In this document: in pieces, positions 16,501-23,397 of the stretch
Layout: each line of letters starts with the position of its first letter
How positions within the stretch are numbered: position 1 is the stretch's first letter
NCBI RefSeq assembly: GCF_024703995.1
Contig: NZ_JAMXQV010000009.1
Coordinates: 124,001 to 188,000 of the forward strand
Reading direction: 5' to 3'
Origin: Amycolatopsis iheyensis
GTDB lineage: Bacteria; Actinomycetota; Actinomycetes; Mycobacteriales; Pseudonocardiaceae
DNA: 64,000 nucleotides
Notes under the pieces: generated by a model
The model's input: the letters and a program-made list of their open reading frames with translations, nothing else
Databases searched by the model: none
Told to the model about the DNA's origin: nothing
Program-made: the position numbers and the translations under genes

Positions 16501-17283
16501 GTCGGCCGCGACTACAGCAACAAGCCGGAGCTGTGGGGACCGGCCGACGGCCTGGAGTTCAGCGGGATGCGGATCCGCGACACCTACGCGGACGGCATCA
16601 ACTTCACGAACGGCACGCGCAACTCGCGGGTGTTCAACTCGTCCTTCCGGACCACCGGCGACGACTCGCTCGCGGTGTGGGCCAACCAGTACGTGAAGGA
16701 CCCGTCGGTGGACATCGGGCACGACAACGTGTTCACCAACAACACGATCCAGCTCCCGTGGCGCGCCAACGGCATCGCGGTCTACGGCGGGTACGGGAAC
16801 CGGATCGAGAACAACCTGGTGTACGACACGATGAACTACCCGGGCATCATGCTCGCGACCGACCACGACCCGCTGCCGTTCTCGGGGCAGACGACGATCG
16901 CGAACAACGCCCTCTACCGCTGCGGCGGCGTGTTCTGGGGCGAGCAGCAGAAGTTCGGCGCGATCACGTTCTTCGCGCAGGGCAAGGACATCCCGGGCGT
17001 GACGCTGCGCGACACGGAGATCCACGACTCGACCTACGACGGCATCCAGTTCAAGACCGGTGGCGGCGTGGTGACGGCGGCGATCACGAACGTCAAGATC
17101 GACGAGTCGGACAACGGCGCGGGCATCCTGGCGATGAGCGGCGCCCGCGGCAGCGCGACCTTGACGAACGTGACGATCACGGGTTCGGCCAAGGGTGACG
17201 TGGTGGTGGAGCCGGGATCGCAGTTCGTCATCACCGGAGCACCCGTCCCGGCGGCGGTCACGGGCCGGCGCCGGGCCGGGTAG
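13600..17283 (+). CDS. Secreted multidomain alpha-1,3-glucanase (GH87)
   Basis: A 1227-residue secreted mycodextranase-type enzyme that would cut alpha-1,3-glucan of fungal walls or dental-type polymers. After the signal peptide come a discoidin-like CBM (about 45-180), FN3 (185-267), a second discoidin-like CBM (271-411), two CARDB repeats (413-522, 525-632), a CBM6/35-like module (636-797) and a parallel beta-helix catalytic domain (808-1227). The catalytic acids expected for GH87 are Asp998 in YADGINF and Asp1021/Asp1022 in TTGDDSL; their 23-residue spacing matches characterized enzymes. The ATG at 13600 follows AAGAAGAGAAG. No cell-wall anchor is seen, so it is probably free. Single-gene unit ended by a strong hairpin. 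Confidence 0.88.
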   Translation: MTRMSLSRLLAGLLVAGLSATGISLASAASGAPPGAAATPAALADVPLTRSVSASSALPGYPVSNAVDGNQATYWESANNAFPQWIQADLGSAKALSRIVLKLPATWESRTQTLAVRGSTDGTSFTDLAPATGYAFAPSANTVTIPVTATTRYVRLAVTANSQWPAAQLSEFELYGPDTGDTQAPSAPANLALTEPGSGQVRLTWSASTDDVGVTGYTVYRDGTPVTTVTGTAFTETRPAGTRVEYFVRAKDAAGHESADSNHVVRQGTQAATNLAAGKPIEASSSVFSFVAANANDNNTGTYWEASGQPGTLTVKLGANADLDQVVVKLDPDPVWGARTQTFEVLGRDQGATTFTTLKAGADYRFDPAAGQNTVTVPVSGRAADLRLRFTANSGAPGGQVAELQVFGTPAPNPDLVVTGTTWTPANPTETSQVAVSATVKNAGTAASPATTVNVSLGGTVVGNAAVGALAAGASTTVTVNAGTRPQGTYSVSATVDPAGTVVEQDDTNNTFTAPTSLVIAQAPGPDLEVTGITSSPPNPAAGTAVSFTVAVHNRGTSGAGASVTRLSAGSTTLSGDTGAIAAGATANVAIAGTWTATNGGATLTATADATNTVAETNESNNGLSRAIVVGRGAAVPYVSYEAEAGQYQGELLRTDPLRTFGHTNFATESSGRQSVRLANQGQYVEVTSTNQANSIVVRNSVPDAPAGGGQDYTLSLYVNGTFAQKLTLSSTHSWLYGTTDDPEGLTNRPGGDARRLFDESHALLAQSYPPGTKFRLQRDNGDNAAYYVVDLVDLEQVAPALPKPAECTSITEYGAVPNDGVDDAPAIQRAVTDDQNGRIACVWIPEGQWRQEAKILTDDPTVPNGGGQYNQIGISNATIKGAGMWRSQLYSLIQPQDAGTINHPHEGNFGFDIDKNVQLSDIAIFGSGRIRGGDGNAEGGVGLNGRFGTGTKISNVWIEHSNVGVWVGRDYSNKPELWGPADGLEFSGMRIRDTYADGINFTNGTRNSRVFNSSFRTTGDDSLAVWANQYVKDPSVDIGHDNVFTNNTIQLPWRANGIAVYGGYGNRIENNLVYDTMNYPGIMLATDHDPLPFSGQTTIANNALYRCGGVFWGEQQKFGAITFFAQGKDIPGVTLRDTEIHDSTYDGIQFKTGGGVVTAAITNVKIDESDNGAGILAMSGARGSATLTNVTITGSAKGDVVVEPGSQFVITGAPVPAAVTGRRRAG

Positions 17284-17287
17284 GGGA

Positions 17288-17321
17288 CCGGGTGCCGGGG
17301 CGGACGCGTCCCGGCACCCGG
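17288..17321. terminator. Strong hairpin between convergent genes
   Basis: CCGGGTGCCGGG, ten-base loop, CCCGGCACCCGG: a perfect 12-base-pair stem a few bases after the glucanase stop and next to the end of the convergent flavoprotein gene. Probable bidirectional terminator. Confidence 0.65.
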
Positions 17322-17325
17322 CCTG

Positions 17326-18471
17326 TCACACCGCGGCCGGCTGAGCCGCCAGCCGGTCCCGCCGCCGCGCGTCCTTGGCCCACCACTTGCGCACGCCCGG
17401 CTTGCGGCTCTCGTACTTCAGCTGCCAGACCGTGCTGCGGCACACCCATTCCTTGACTTTCGCGCCCAGCCGGCCGCCGAGGTGGAGGCGGATCGCGGTG
17501 TCGTCGCGGTGGGAGAACTGGAAGATGCCCGCCCGCCGGCCCAGGCTCAGGCACTGACCCGCGAAGCCGACCTCGACCGGTGACGGCGGGCGGCCGTCGA
17601 GGCGGCTCAGCACGGTTTCGGCGGCCTGCGGGCCGAGCTGGACCGCGGACTGGCAGCCCATCCGGTAGGGCAGGCCCGACGGCGCGGCCGCGTCGCCGGC
17701 CGCCAGCACGCGGTCGTCGTCGACGCTGGTCAACGTCTCGTCGGTGCGCAGGCGGCCGGTCTCGTCGGTGCTCAAGCCGCTGCGCCGGGCCAGGTCCGGC
17801 ACGCCGAACCCGGCGGTCCAGATCGTCACCGGGCTGGGCAGCTCGCGGCCGTCGGTGAGCCGCACGGCGTCCCGCGTCACCTCGCGCACCACCGCGTCGA
17901 CGAGCATCCGCACCCCGAGCGCGGCCAGCCGCGAGGCGACCGCCCGCCGGCCCGCGGGGTGCAGGTACGGCCCGAGCTGTCCGCCGCAGACCAGCGTCAC
18001 GTCGTGGCCCGCTTCGGCCAGTTCGGCGGCGGTCTCGATGCCGGCCGGACCGGCGCCGACGACCGTCACCGCCGTCGCGGCCTCGACCACCGGCCGCAGC
18101 CGCCGCGCCTCCTCGAAACTCGTGACGGGGTAGGCGTGTTCGGGCGTGCTCGCGCTGTGGCTGCCGACGGCGTAGACCAGGTAGTCGTACCCGGCGGTGG
18201 CGCCGCTCGCCAGCGTCACGGTGCGGGCGGCGGTGTCGATCCCGGTGACGCTGTCGACGACGAGCCGGACCCGCCCGGCCAGGACGTCCTGGTAGGCGAC
18301 GACCGCGTCGTCGGAGCCGCCGACGAGCTGGTGCAGGCGGATCCGCTCGACGAAGTGCGGCCGCGGGTTGACCAGGGTGACGCGCACGTCGGCGCGCCCG
18401 GTCAGGCGGTTGGCGGCCATCACGCCGGCGTAGCCGCCGCCGATCACGACCACCTCCGTGGTCTCGCTCAT
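17326..18471 (-). CDS. NDH-2-like NAD(P)/FAD-dependent oxidoreductase
   Basis: A 381-residue flavoprotein of the two-dinucleotide-binding family. The FAD site is VVVIGGGYAGVMAANRL at the N-terminus, the NAD(P) site is VTVVGAGPAGIETAAELAEAG near residue 150, and the second FAD motif is VLAAGDAAAPSGLPYRMGCQSAVQLGPQAAE. This matches type II NADH dehydrogenase-like and carotenoid-type oxidoreductases often controlled by ECF41 (SigJ) sigma factors. The ATG at 18471 follows AAGGAGA. A promoter of the ECF41 type lies 35-61 bases upstream. The basic C-terminus may bind the membrane peripherally. Confidence 0.85.
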   Translation of the reverse strand: MSETTEVVVIGGGYAGVMAANRLTGRADVRVTLVNPRPHFVERIRLHQLVGGSDDAVVAYQDVLAGRVRLVVDSVTGIDTAARTVTLASGATAGYDYLVYAVGSHSASTPEHAYPVTSFEEARRLRPVVEAATAVTVVGAGPAGIETAAELAEAGHDVTLVCGGQLGPYLHPAGRRAVASRLAALGVRMLVDAVVREVTRDAVRLTDGRELPSPVTIWTAGFGVPDLARRSGLSTDETGRLRTDETLTSVDDDRVLAAGDAAAPSGLPYRMGCQSAVQLGPQAAETVLSRLDGRPPSPVEVGFAGQCLSLGRRAGIFQFSHRDDTAIRLHLGGRLGAKVKEWVCRSTVWQLKYESRKPGVRKWWAKDARRRDRLAAQPAAV

Positions 18472-18505
18472 GGTGTCTCCTTCGCTGACGGGGTTCGCCC
18501 CTCCA

Positions 18506-18532
18506 GACACCGCGATGCCGGCCGCTGTGACA
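18506..18532 (-). promoter_or_regulatory. ECF41-like promoter of the flavoprotein gene
   Basis: On the minus strand TGTCACA is followed after exactly 16 bases by TGTC, against the ECF41 consensus TGTCACA-N16-CGTC. The -35 part is perfect and the -10 part differs by one base. Oxidoreductases of this type are known ECF41 targets. No ECF41 gene is in the window. Confidence 0.6.
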
Positions 18533-18545
18533 GCTGTGTCCCAGC

Positions 18546-18785
18546 TCACGCGTCGGTGGGAGCGCGGCTCCACCGCAGGGCCGCGTGCCAGGCGGCGATC
18601 AGCGCCTCGTCGTCGGCGTAGCTCGGGCACGTCCCGATCGGCACCCACGTGTGTTCGACCGGTTCCCCGTCCTCGACCCGCAGCACGGTGACCCCCGGGT
18701 ACTCCAGCACTTCGCGGCCGTGCTCGGCGGGAACCGAGACCGCGCGGGTGCCCAGCCGCAGCCGCACCTGCCGTTCGCCCGTCAT
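18546..18785 (-). CDS. Hypothetical small protein, 79 residues
   Basis: A short soluble protein of unknown family (MTGERQVRLRLGTRAVSVPA at the start, ending RWSRAPTDA). It has a beta-rich first half (VTVLRVEDGEPVEHTWVPIG) and an alpha-helical second half (DDEALIAAWHAALRW); one cysteine. No signal or membrane segment. It lies 74 bases upstream of the flavoprotein on the same strand and has its own ECF41-like element, so both probably belong to one sigma-factor response. The ATG at 18785 is chosen for its position after GGGAAGCGGAGG. No function can be assigned. Confidence 0.6.
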   Translation of the reverse strand: MTGERQVRLRLGTRAVSVPAEHGREVLEYPGVTVLRVEDGEPVEHTWVPIGTCPSYADDEALIAAWHAALRWSRAPTDA

Positions 18786-18817
18786 CGCCTCCGCTTCCCG
18801 TGATGCTCCACGAGGGT

Positions 18818-18844
18818 GTCGCGCCCCGGCCGGAATCTGTAACA
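18818..18844 (-). promoter_or_regulatory. ECF41-like promoter of the small protein gene
   Basis: On the minus strand TGTTACA is followed after exactly 16 bases by CGAC, one base off in each box from TGTCACA-N16-CGTC. It lies 33-59 bases before the ATG at 18785. CGCGCCCCGG (18820-18829) and CCGGGGCGCG (18858-18867) also form an inverted repeat across it. The stretch from here to 19033 shows no gene. Confidence 0.5.
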
Positions 18845-19033
18845 CCATTCCCCCGGACCGGGGCGCGAACTGCGGTGAACGGCGGGTGCCCGCCGCCGGG
18901 CGGCCACCCGCCGCGACGAGCGGATAGGCCGGTCGGCCCAAGGCGTGCCCGGCGAGTGCGCGATCGTGGCGGTACGGGTGGATCGCGGCAACCACCCGCC
19001 AGTCGCGTCCCCGACCTCACGGGGTCACCACAT

Positions 19034-19367
19034 CTAGCCTTGCGGGTAGAAGAGGAACAGCGTGCAGCCGGTCGGGGACGCGGGCACGTGCCACGTGCCG
19101 GCCGGGGCGTGCAGGAACGTGCCGGGCGGGTAGTCGCGCGCCGTCGTTGAAGGTGCCGGAGACGACGTAGACCTCCTCCGGGCCTGGCTCGTGGACGTCG
19201 CGGCGCGGCCACGACGTGCCGGGGTCCATCTCGAGCACGTTGGCGTGCGCGCCGGCCGGGCTCGTCCACAGTGGACGGAGCCGGATGCCGGGGAACAGTT
19301 CACGGACCGGGGCTTCGTCGACGGAGACCGCGGTGTAGCCCTCCTGGGCGAGGATTTCGGCGTGCAT
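19034..19367 (-). pseudogene. Cupin-domain protein, broken by a frameshift
   Basis: The first part reads as a cupin (MHAEILAQEGYTAVSVDE ... HANVLEMDPGTSWPRRDVHEPGPEEVYVVSGTFNDG). The rest of the barrel continues in another frame (ARDYPPGTFLHAPAGTWH ... GCTLFLFYPQG). The break lies near 19136-19142, in GGCGCGCGAC, where one extra base or two lost bases would restore a protein of about 110 residues. Metal-site-like residues lie in the HEPGPEEVYVV and GTWHVP segments. The gene is divergent from the GlxA regulator, so it is the likely regulated partner. A sequencing error is possible. Confidence 0.65.
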
Positions 19368-19403
19368 GCGGCCCACGATGCCGGGCGCTCGCGCGCCGGG
19401 ACA

Positions 19404-19419
19404 GTGTCGGGAACGACAC
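19404..19419. promoter_or_regulatory. Palindromic site between the cupin and the GlxA regulator
   Basis: GTGTCG-GGAA-CGACAC, a perfect 6-4-6 inverted repeat 20 bases before the regulator's ATG and 37 bases from the divergent cupin start. It is a plausible operator of the adjacent GlxA-type activator. Confidence 0.6.
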
Positions 19420-19438
19420 CATGAGGTACTTTTCTGCC

Positions 19439-20374
19439 ATGCATCGCGTGGTGGCCCTGGTGCGGCCGGTGCAGTCGACGTTCGAGCTGGGCTGCGCCGC
19501 CGAGGTGTTCGGCACCGTGCGCGGCGGGGTGCCGCAGCACTACGAGTTCGACGTGTGCACCGAGACACCCGGCCCGGTGCCGACCTCGGCCGGGTACGCG
19601 ATGTCGGTGTCGCGGGGGCTTTCGGCGCTGGCGTCGGCGGACACCGTGCTCATCCCGGGCTGGGCGCCGGTGGAGGCGCCGCTGTCCCCGCGGGTGCGCC
19701 GCGCGTTGCTGCGGGCCCACGCCCGGGGCGCGCGGCTGGTCACGATCTGCTCCGGCGTCTTCGCGCTCGCCCGCACCGGGCTGCTCGACGGCCGGTCGGC
19801 CACCACCCACTGGGCCCGCGCCGACCAGCTGCGGCGGGAGTTCCCGCGGGTGCGGGTCGACCCGGACGCGCTGTACGTCGACCACGGCGACGTCGCGACG
19901 AGCGCGGGCGCCGGCGCGGGGATCGACCTGTGCCTGCACCTGGTCCGGCGCGACCACGGCGCCGCGCACGCCGCGCTGGTGGCCCGCCACATGGTGATGC
20001 CACCCCACCGCGACGGCGGCCAGGCCCAGTACGCCCCGCCGGCACCGCCGTCCGACGCGCTGGACGGCCTGCTGGAGTGGGCCGGGACGCGCCTCGGGAC
20101 GCCGTTGCCGGTGGGGGAGCTGGCCGGCTACCTCAGCGTGTCGCCGCGCACGCTGGCCCGCCGGTTCGCCGACCAGCTCGGCACGAGCCCGGGCGCCTGG
20201 CTGCTGGCGCGCCGAGTGGCGGAGGCACGCACGCTGCTGGAGGAGACGGACCTCCCGGTGGAGGCGATCGCGGCCCGGGTCGGGCTGACGTCGGCGGTGA
20301 ACCTGCGGCGCCGGTTCCACGCGCTGGTGGGAACGACGCCGGGTGCTTACCGGCGCGCGTTCCGGTCGTCGTGA
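19439..20374 (+). CDS. GlxA-family AraC-type transcriptional regulator
   Basis: A 311-residue regulator with a DJ-1/PfpI-like sensing domain (about 1-175; nucleophile-elbow-like LVTICSGVFALARTGLLDG with Cys at the usual place) joined to a C-terminal AraC DNA-binding domain (about 205-311: LSVSPRTLARRFADQLGTSPGAW ... VGLTSAVNLRRRFHALVGTTPGAYRRAF). ATG at 19439 (MHRVVALV) is preferred; ATG 19421 is possible but lies at the edge of the palindrome. It faces the broken cupin gene. Members usually activate a divergent catabolic or detoxification gene. Confidence 0.86.
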   Translation: MHRVVALVRPVQSTFELGCAAEVFGTVRGGVPQHYEFDVCTETPGPVPTSAGYAMSVSRGLSALASADTVLIPGWAPVEAPLSPRVRRALLRAHARGARLVTICSGVFALARTGLLDGRSATTHWARADQLRREFPRVRVDPDALYVDHGDVATSAGAGAGIDLCLHLVRRDHGAAHAALVARHMVMPPHRDGGQAQYAPPAPPSDALDGLLEWAGTRLGTPLPVGELAGYLSVSPRTLARRFADQLGTSPGAWLLARRVAEARTLLEETDLPVEAIAARVGLTSAVNLRRRFHALVGTTPGAYRRAFRSS

Positions 20375-20469
20375 GGGGGGTGCCGGTCGGGGTGCGGGTC
20401 GGGTGGTTCGCCGGCCGCGCCGCGGCCGGCCTGCTGCCGCGCCTACCGGTCGCCGGGAGCCTTCCCCGC

Positions 20470-21093
20470 CTACCGCTCAGCGCCCTCCAGCCACGCCGCC
20501 AGGTCCGGCACCACGACATCCGCGCCGGTCAGCGACACGTGCGCCTGGGTCCGCACCCCCACGCAGTACGCCCCCGCCGCTTTGGCCGCCGCCACTCCCG
20601 CCGTCGAATCCTCGAAGACCACCGTCCGGGCCGGGTCGACCGCCAGCTCGCGGCACGCCCGCAGGTACCCCTCCGGATCCGGCTTGCCCCGGTCGACGTC
20701 CTCGGCCGTGACCAGCACCGACAGCAGCTCGAGCACGCCGATCGCGACCAGTTCGGCCTTCGCGTACTCGCGCGTCCCCGAGGTCACCACGCCCACCGGC
20801 ATCCCGGCGCGCAGCGTCCGGACCAGCTCCGCCGCGCCGCGGACCGGCTCGGCCGGGCGGGTCGCGTACGACATCGCCTCCGCGAACAGGTCCTCGACCG
20901 TCGCGCCCGGTGGGAAGCTCGCCAGCTGCTCCGTGAGCACCACCTTGCCCGGCCGGCCGGCGAACGAGCGCAGCAGCTCGGCGTCGTGGGGGACCCGGTG
21001 GGTCTCGTACAACCGCCGCCAGGCCTCCTGGCTGCGTGGCTCCGTGTCCACCAGCGTCCCGTCGAGGTCGAACAACGCCGCGTCGAAGTTCAT
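20470..21093 (-). CDS. HAD-superfamily phosphatase, beta-phosphoglucomutase-like
   Basis: A 207-residue cytoplasmic phosphatase. Motif I is FDLDGTLVDTE (nucleophile and acid Asp residues), motif II is VVTSGTREYAKAEL, motif III is the Lys in DRGKPDPEGYL and motif IV is VVFEDSTAGVAAAKAAG. The alpha-helical cap follows motif I, as in the GS1/beta-PGM subgroup that acts on sugar phosphates. The ATG overlaps the TGA of an upstream 32-codon membrane ORF. A GGGAAGGCGG run gives the ribosome site. Substrate not determinable. Confidence 0.86.
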   Translation of the reverse strand: MNFDAALFDLDGTLVDTEPRSQEAWRRLYETHRVPHDAELLRSFAGRPGKVVLTEQLASFPPGATVEDLFAEAMSYATRPAEPVRGAAELVRTLRAGMPVGVVTSGTREYAKAELVAIGVLELLSVLVTAEDVDRGKPDPEGYLRACRELAVDPARTVVFEDSTAGVAAAKAAGAYCVGVRTQAHVSLTGADVVVPDLAAWLEGAER

Positions 21094-21188
21094 CGCACCG
21101 CCTTCCCAGCCGGCACCGCGCCGCTCAGCGCGAGCACGGTGAATCCCATCAGCACGACCGTGAACACCGCAACGTCGCCGGCGTACAC
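21090..21188 (-). CDS. 32-residue hydrophobic small ORF coupled to the HAD gene
   Basis: GTG at 21188 opens a 33-codon frame preceded by GGGGAG at a proper distance of six bases. The peptide begins with a short polar end (VYAGD), has one hydrophobic helix (VAVFTVVLMGFTVLALSGAV) and ends basic (PAGKAVR). This is the profile of a single-pass membrane microprotein with the C-terminus inside. Its TGA overlaps the ATG of the HAD phosphatase as ATGA, so translation is probably coupled. No known family recognised. It fills the only gap between the protease and the HAD gene. Confidence 0.5.
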   Translation of the reverse strand: MYAGDVAVFTVVLMGFTVLALSGAVPAGKAVR

Positions 21189-21224
21189 AAGCGCTCCCCG
21201 GCTTCCGCCGTCCTTCGGCGCGGG

Positions 21225-22085
21225 TCAGCCGATCTGGGCGCGGATCCAGTCCGCCACCACGTCCACCCGCGCGATCGTCTCGGCGCCCGGTTGCGGGCAC
21301 GGCGGCCCGGTGTTCACGATCGCGACCAGGCGGCCCGTGTGGTCGTCGTCGGTCGAGGTGAAGAACGGGCCGCCGGAGTCCTCCGGGCAGGGGCCGTTGT
21401 CCACCGTGCGGGTGCCGATCGGCAGCGCCTCCAGCGTCGCTTCGGCGATGCCCGACACCCGGAACCGGCCGCGCTTGAGGTGGTCGGACGGCCCGAGCAC
21501 GGTCGCCGAATGCGAGCCCCAGCCCGCGAACTGCAGCTCCTCACCGACCGACGGGCGGGTGTCGGCCAGCTCCACCGGGGTGAGACCGGTGACCGGCGTG
21601 CTGAGCTTCGCCACCGCCAGGTCGTTGACCGGCGACTGGCGGACGTCGACGACCTCGGCCGTGTGCCCGCCGGGGTCGCTGTCCTTCAGCCGGCCGATGG
21701 TCACCGTCATCGTGTACCGCGGCCGGCCGCCGATCCTGACGTCCTTGAGGTCGTGGAAGCAGTGCCCGGCGGTGACCACCCACTGCGGCGCGACCAGCGA
21801 ACCGCTGCAGGCGCCGTCGCGGACCCCGCCGCCGGGGACCGGGATGTCCGCCGACGTCAGCTTCGCGTTGAAAGGCAGGATCGGCGGTGGCGGCGCGGCT
21901 GCCGGGCCGCGGCCCAGCGCGCTGGTGTCGGGCAGGCTGTGCCCGCCCGATCCCGCGGCCAGCACGGGCCCGGGAGCCGGGAGGCCGGTGACGGTGTGCG
22001 CGAACGCGGCGCCGGCCCCCACCAGCACCGCGACGACCACCGACCGCGCGCGGAAGCGCCGTCGTCGATCCGAAGGTGTCCTCAC
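21225..22085 (-). CDS. Secreted trypsin-like serine protease (S1)
   Basis: A 286-residue exported protease. The N-terminal basic stretch plus VVVAVLVGAGAAFAH forms the signal peptide, followed by a Pro-rich pro-region. The catalytic triad is visible: His in WVVTAGHCF, Asp in SPVNDLAVAKL and Ser in CPEDSGGPFF. Paired cysteines flank the active site (CSGS...GHC, GPC...). The ending RVDVVADWIRAQIG is typical of S1 domains. The GTG at 22085 lies just before the start of the TetR region. Substrate preference is not trypsin-like for certain, since the S1 pocket was not aligned. Confidence 0.87.
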   Translation of the reverse strand: MRTPSDRRRRFRARSVVVAVLVGAGAAFAHTVTGLPAPGPVLAAGSGGHSLPDTSALGRGPAAAPPPPILPFNAKLTSADIPVPGGGVRDGACSGSLVAPQWVVTAGHCFHDLKDVRIGGRPRYTMTVTIGRLKDSDPGGHTAEVVDVRQSPVNDLAVAKLSTPVTGLTPVELADTRPSVGEELQFAGWGSHSATVLGPSDHLKRGRFRVSGIAEATLEALPIGTRTVDNGPCPEDSGGPFFTSTDDDHTGRLVAIVNTGPPCPQPGAETIARVDVVADWIRAQIG

Positions 22086-22133
22086 ACCTCTTATGCACGG
22101 ATGAGAGCGCCGAATGGTTGCGGCTCACCGGCT

Positions 22134-22781
22134 TTATCCGGCTGAGCTGCGGCGACGCGGGGGTTTCTTCGCCGCCGCGATCGCCGGCCACAGCACCGAA
22201 ACGACCGCTTCGGGAATTTCCTCCCGGCTCTCCCCGCGGTAGAACGCCGCGAAGTAGCTGCCGAAGCACATCGTCGCGATCGTGTGCTTGTCGAGGCCTG
22301 CCGCCACCGCGCCGCGCTCCTGCAGCTGGGTCAGCACGTTCTCGACCAGGGTGACCCGCGGTTCGACGGCGTGCTCGCGCAGGATCCCCAGCAGCTCCGG
22401 GGTGCGGATCGCCTCGCCGGCGAAGTTGCCCATCAGCACCATGGCGTCCGGGTTGAAGTACGCGGGGTCGAGGCGCCGGACGGCTTCGGTGAACGCTTCG
22501 CGTGGTTCCATCCGGCTCAGGTCGACGGTGTAGGAGTCCCGCTGCTTGCGGAAGCCGTAGTCCAGCGCGTCGACGACCAGCTCGAACTTCGTGCTCCAGC
22601 GCCGGTAGAGCGTCGGGCGGCTGACCTTGGCGTCGGTCGCGATGTCGCCGATGGTCATGAGCGAGTAGCCGTCGCGGACGAGGCGGTTACGGGTGGCCAG
22701 GATGATCGCTTCGTCCAGTGCCGCGTCACGGGGGCGGCCGCCGGGCCGCGGCGCGGCTTCTTCGTTCGTCGCTGGCGCCAT
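22134..22781 (-). CDS. TetR-family regulator divergent from the pnb-like genes
   Basis: A 215-residue TetR repressor. The HTH lies at about residues 20-70 (DEAIILATRNRLVRDGYSLMTIGDIATDAKVSRPTLYRRWSTKFELVVDAL). The C-terminal ligand domain is typical of the AcrR/TetR_C-like group and ends in a basic tail. It is transcribed away from the p-hydroxylaminobenzoate lyase/nitroreductase pair, with repeated GTTAC motifs between. It is the natural candidate for repressing those genes until a nitroaromatic acid binds. Confidence 0.86.
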   Translation of the reverse strand: MAPATNEEAAPRPGGRPRDAALDEAIILATRNRLVRDGYSLMTIGDIATDAKVSRPTLYRRWSTKFELVVDALDYGFRKQRDSYTVDLSRMEPREAFTEAVRRLDPAYFNPDAMVLMGNFAGEAIRTPELLGILREHAVEPRVTLVENVLTQLQERGAVAAGLDKHTIATMCFGSYFAAFYRGESREEIPEAVVSVLWPAIAAAKKPPRRRSSAG

Positions 22782-22801
22782 GGCCGGAGCCTAGCGGATA
22801 C

Positions 22802-22844
22802 GTTACGGCTCCTGCTTGTTAAGTTACGATACTTGACTGTAACG
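22802..22844. promoter_or_regulatory. Candidate TetR operator with GTTAC repeats
   Basis: Three copies of the pentamer GTTAC/GTAAC lie between the divergent genes: GTTAC at 22802-22806, GTTACG at 22823-22828 and GTAACG at 22839-22844. The last two face each other across 11 bases (GTTAC-N11-GTAAC). It is a plausible operator for the adjacent TetR protein. Confidence 0.5.
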
Positions 22845-22887
22845 AAATGCGGCCTTACCGTCGGAACACCCATGGAAGGAGCTCACG

Positions 22888-23397
22888 ATGACCACGGCCC
22901 AGGACCTGATCGACCGGAGCGTCCCGTTCCTCGAGGACGTCAAGAACCGGACCGCCGGCGGCGAACTGGAGGCCTGGCTCAACGAGCACCACGGGCCGGG
23001 CAGCCCGCTCCACGACGACCTCGCCGGCATGATCACCGACGGCGTCGCAGCGGGCTGGGCCGCGAACATCGAGGTCGACGGCCCGAAGTACCGGCGCAGC
23101 CGGATCGCGGACCCGCGGGAGGTGCTCAACTACTTCAGCGTCACCGCCGTCTACATGGACAGCGTCGAGCCCTACCGCGGGCAGTACCACCAGCACCCCT
23201 ACGGCGAGCTCAACCTCGTGGTCCCGCTCGACGCGGGCGCGAAGCTGATGGGGCCCAACGGCTGGAGCGGGCCCGGCTGGACCGCGCCGGGGCCGGGCAG
23301 CCACCACTACCCGGAGGTCAAGGGCGGCGCCCTGATCGCGTTGTTCTACCTGCCGGCGGGCCGGATCTCCTACGACATCACGCCGCCGGTCGAGTGA
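22888..23397 (+). CDS. pnbB: p-Hydroxylaminobenzoate lyase-like protein (DUF4863, PnbB-like)
   Basis: A 169-residue soluble enzyme with the DUF4863 pattern. The N-terminus is helical (AQDLIDRSVPFLEDVKNR). A cupin-like half follows with metal-site-like residues in YRGQYHQHPYGELNLVVPL and SHHYPEVKGGALIALFYLP. In this family PnbB converts 4-hydroxylaminobenzoate to protocatechuate and ammonium. The assignment is supported by the next gene, a nitroreductase that would be PnbA, joined by a GTGA overlap, and by the divergent TetR. The ATG follows GAAGGAG. The function is inferred from family and pairing; activity on other hydroxylamines is possible. Confidence 0.7.
   Translation: MTTAQDLIDRSVPFLEDVKNRTAGGELEAWLNEHHGPGSPLHDDLAGMITDGVAAGWAANIEVDGPKYRRSRIADPREVLNYFSVTAVYMDSVEPYRGQYHQHPYGELNLVVPLDAGAKLMGPNGWSGPGWTAPGPGSHHYPEVKGGALIALFYLPAGRISYDITPPVE

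Noticed and set aside
13510-17025. Very long open frame antisense to the GH87 glucanase
   Set aside because: It exists because of high-GC third positions of the real gene; its translation is Arg/Gly/Val-rich, has no domain pattern and lacks a start context, while the plus-strand protein has full domain structure.
20412-20431. CCGGCCGCG/CGCGGCCGG inverted repeat after the GlxA gene
   Set aside because: Short and common in such GC-rich sequence; possibly a terminator between convergent genes but too weak to list as one.
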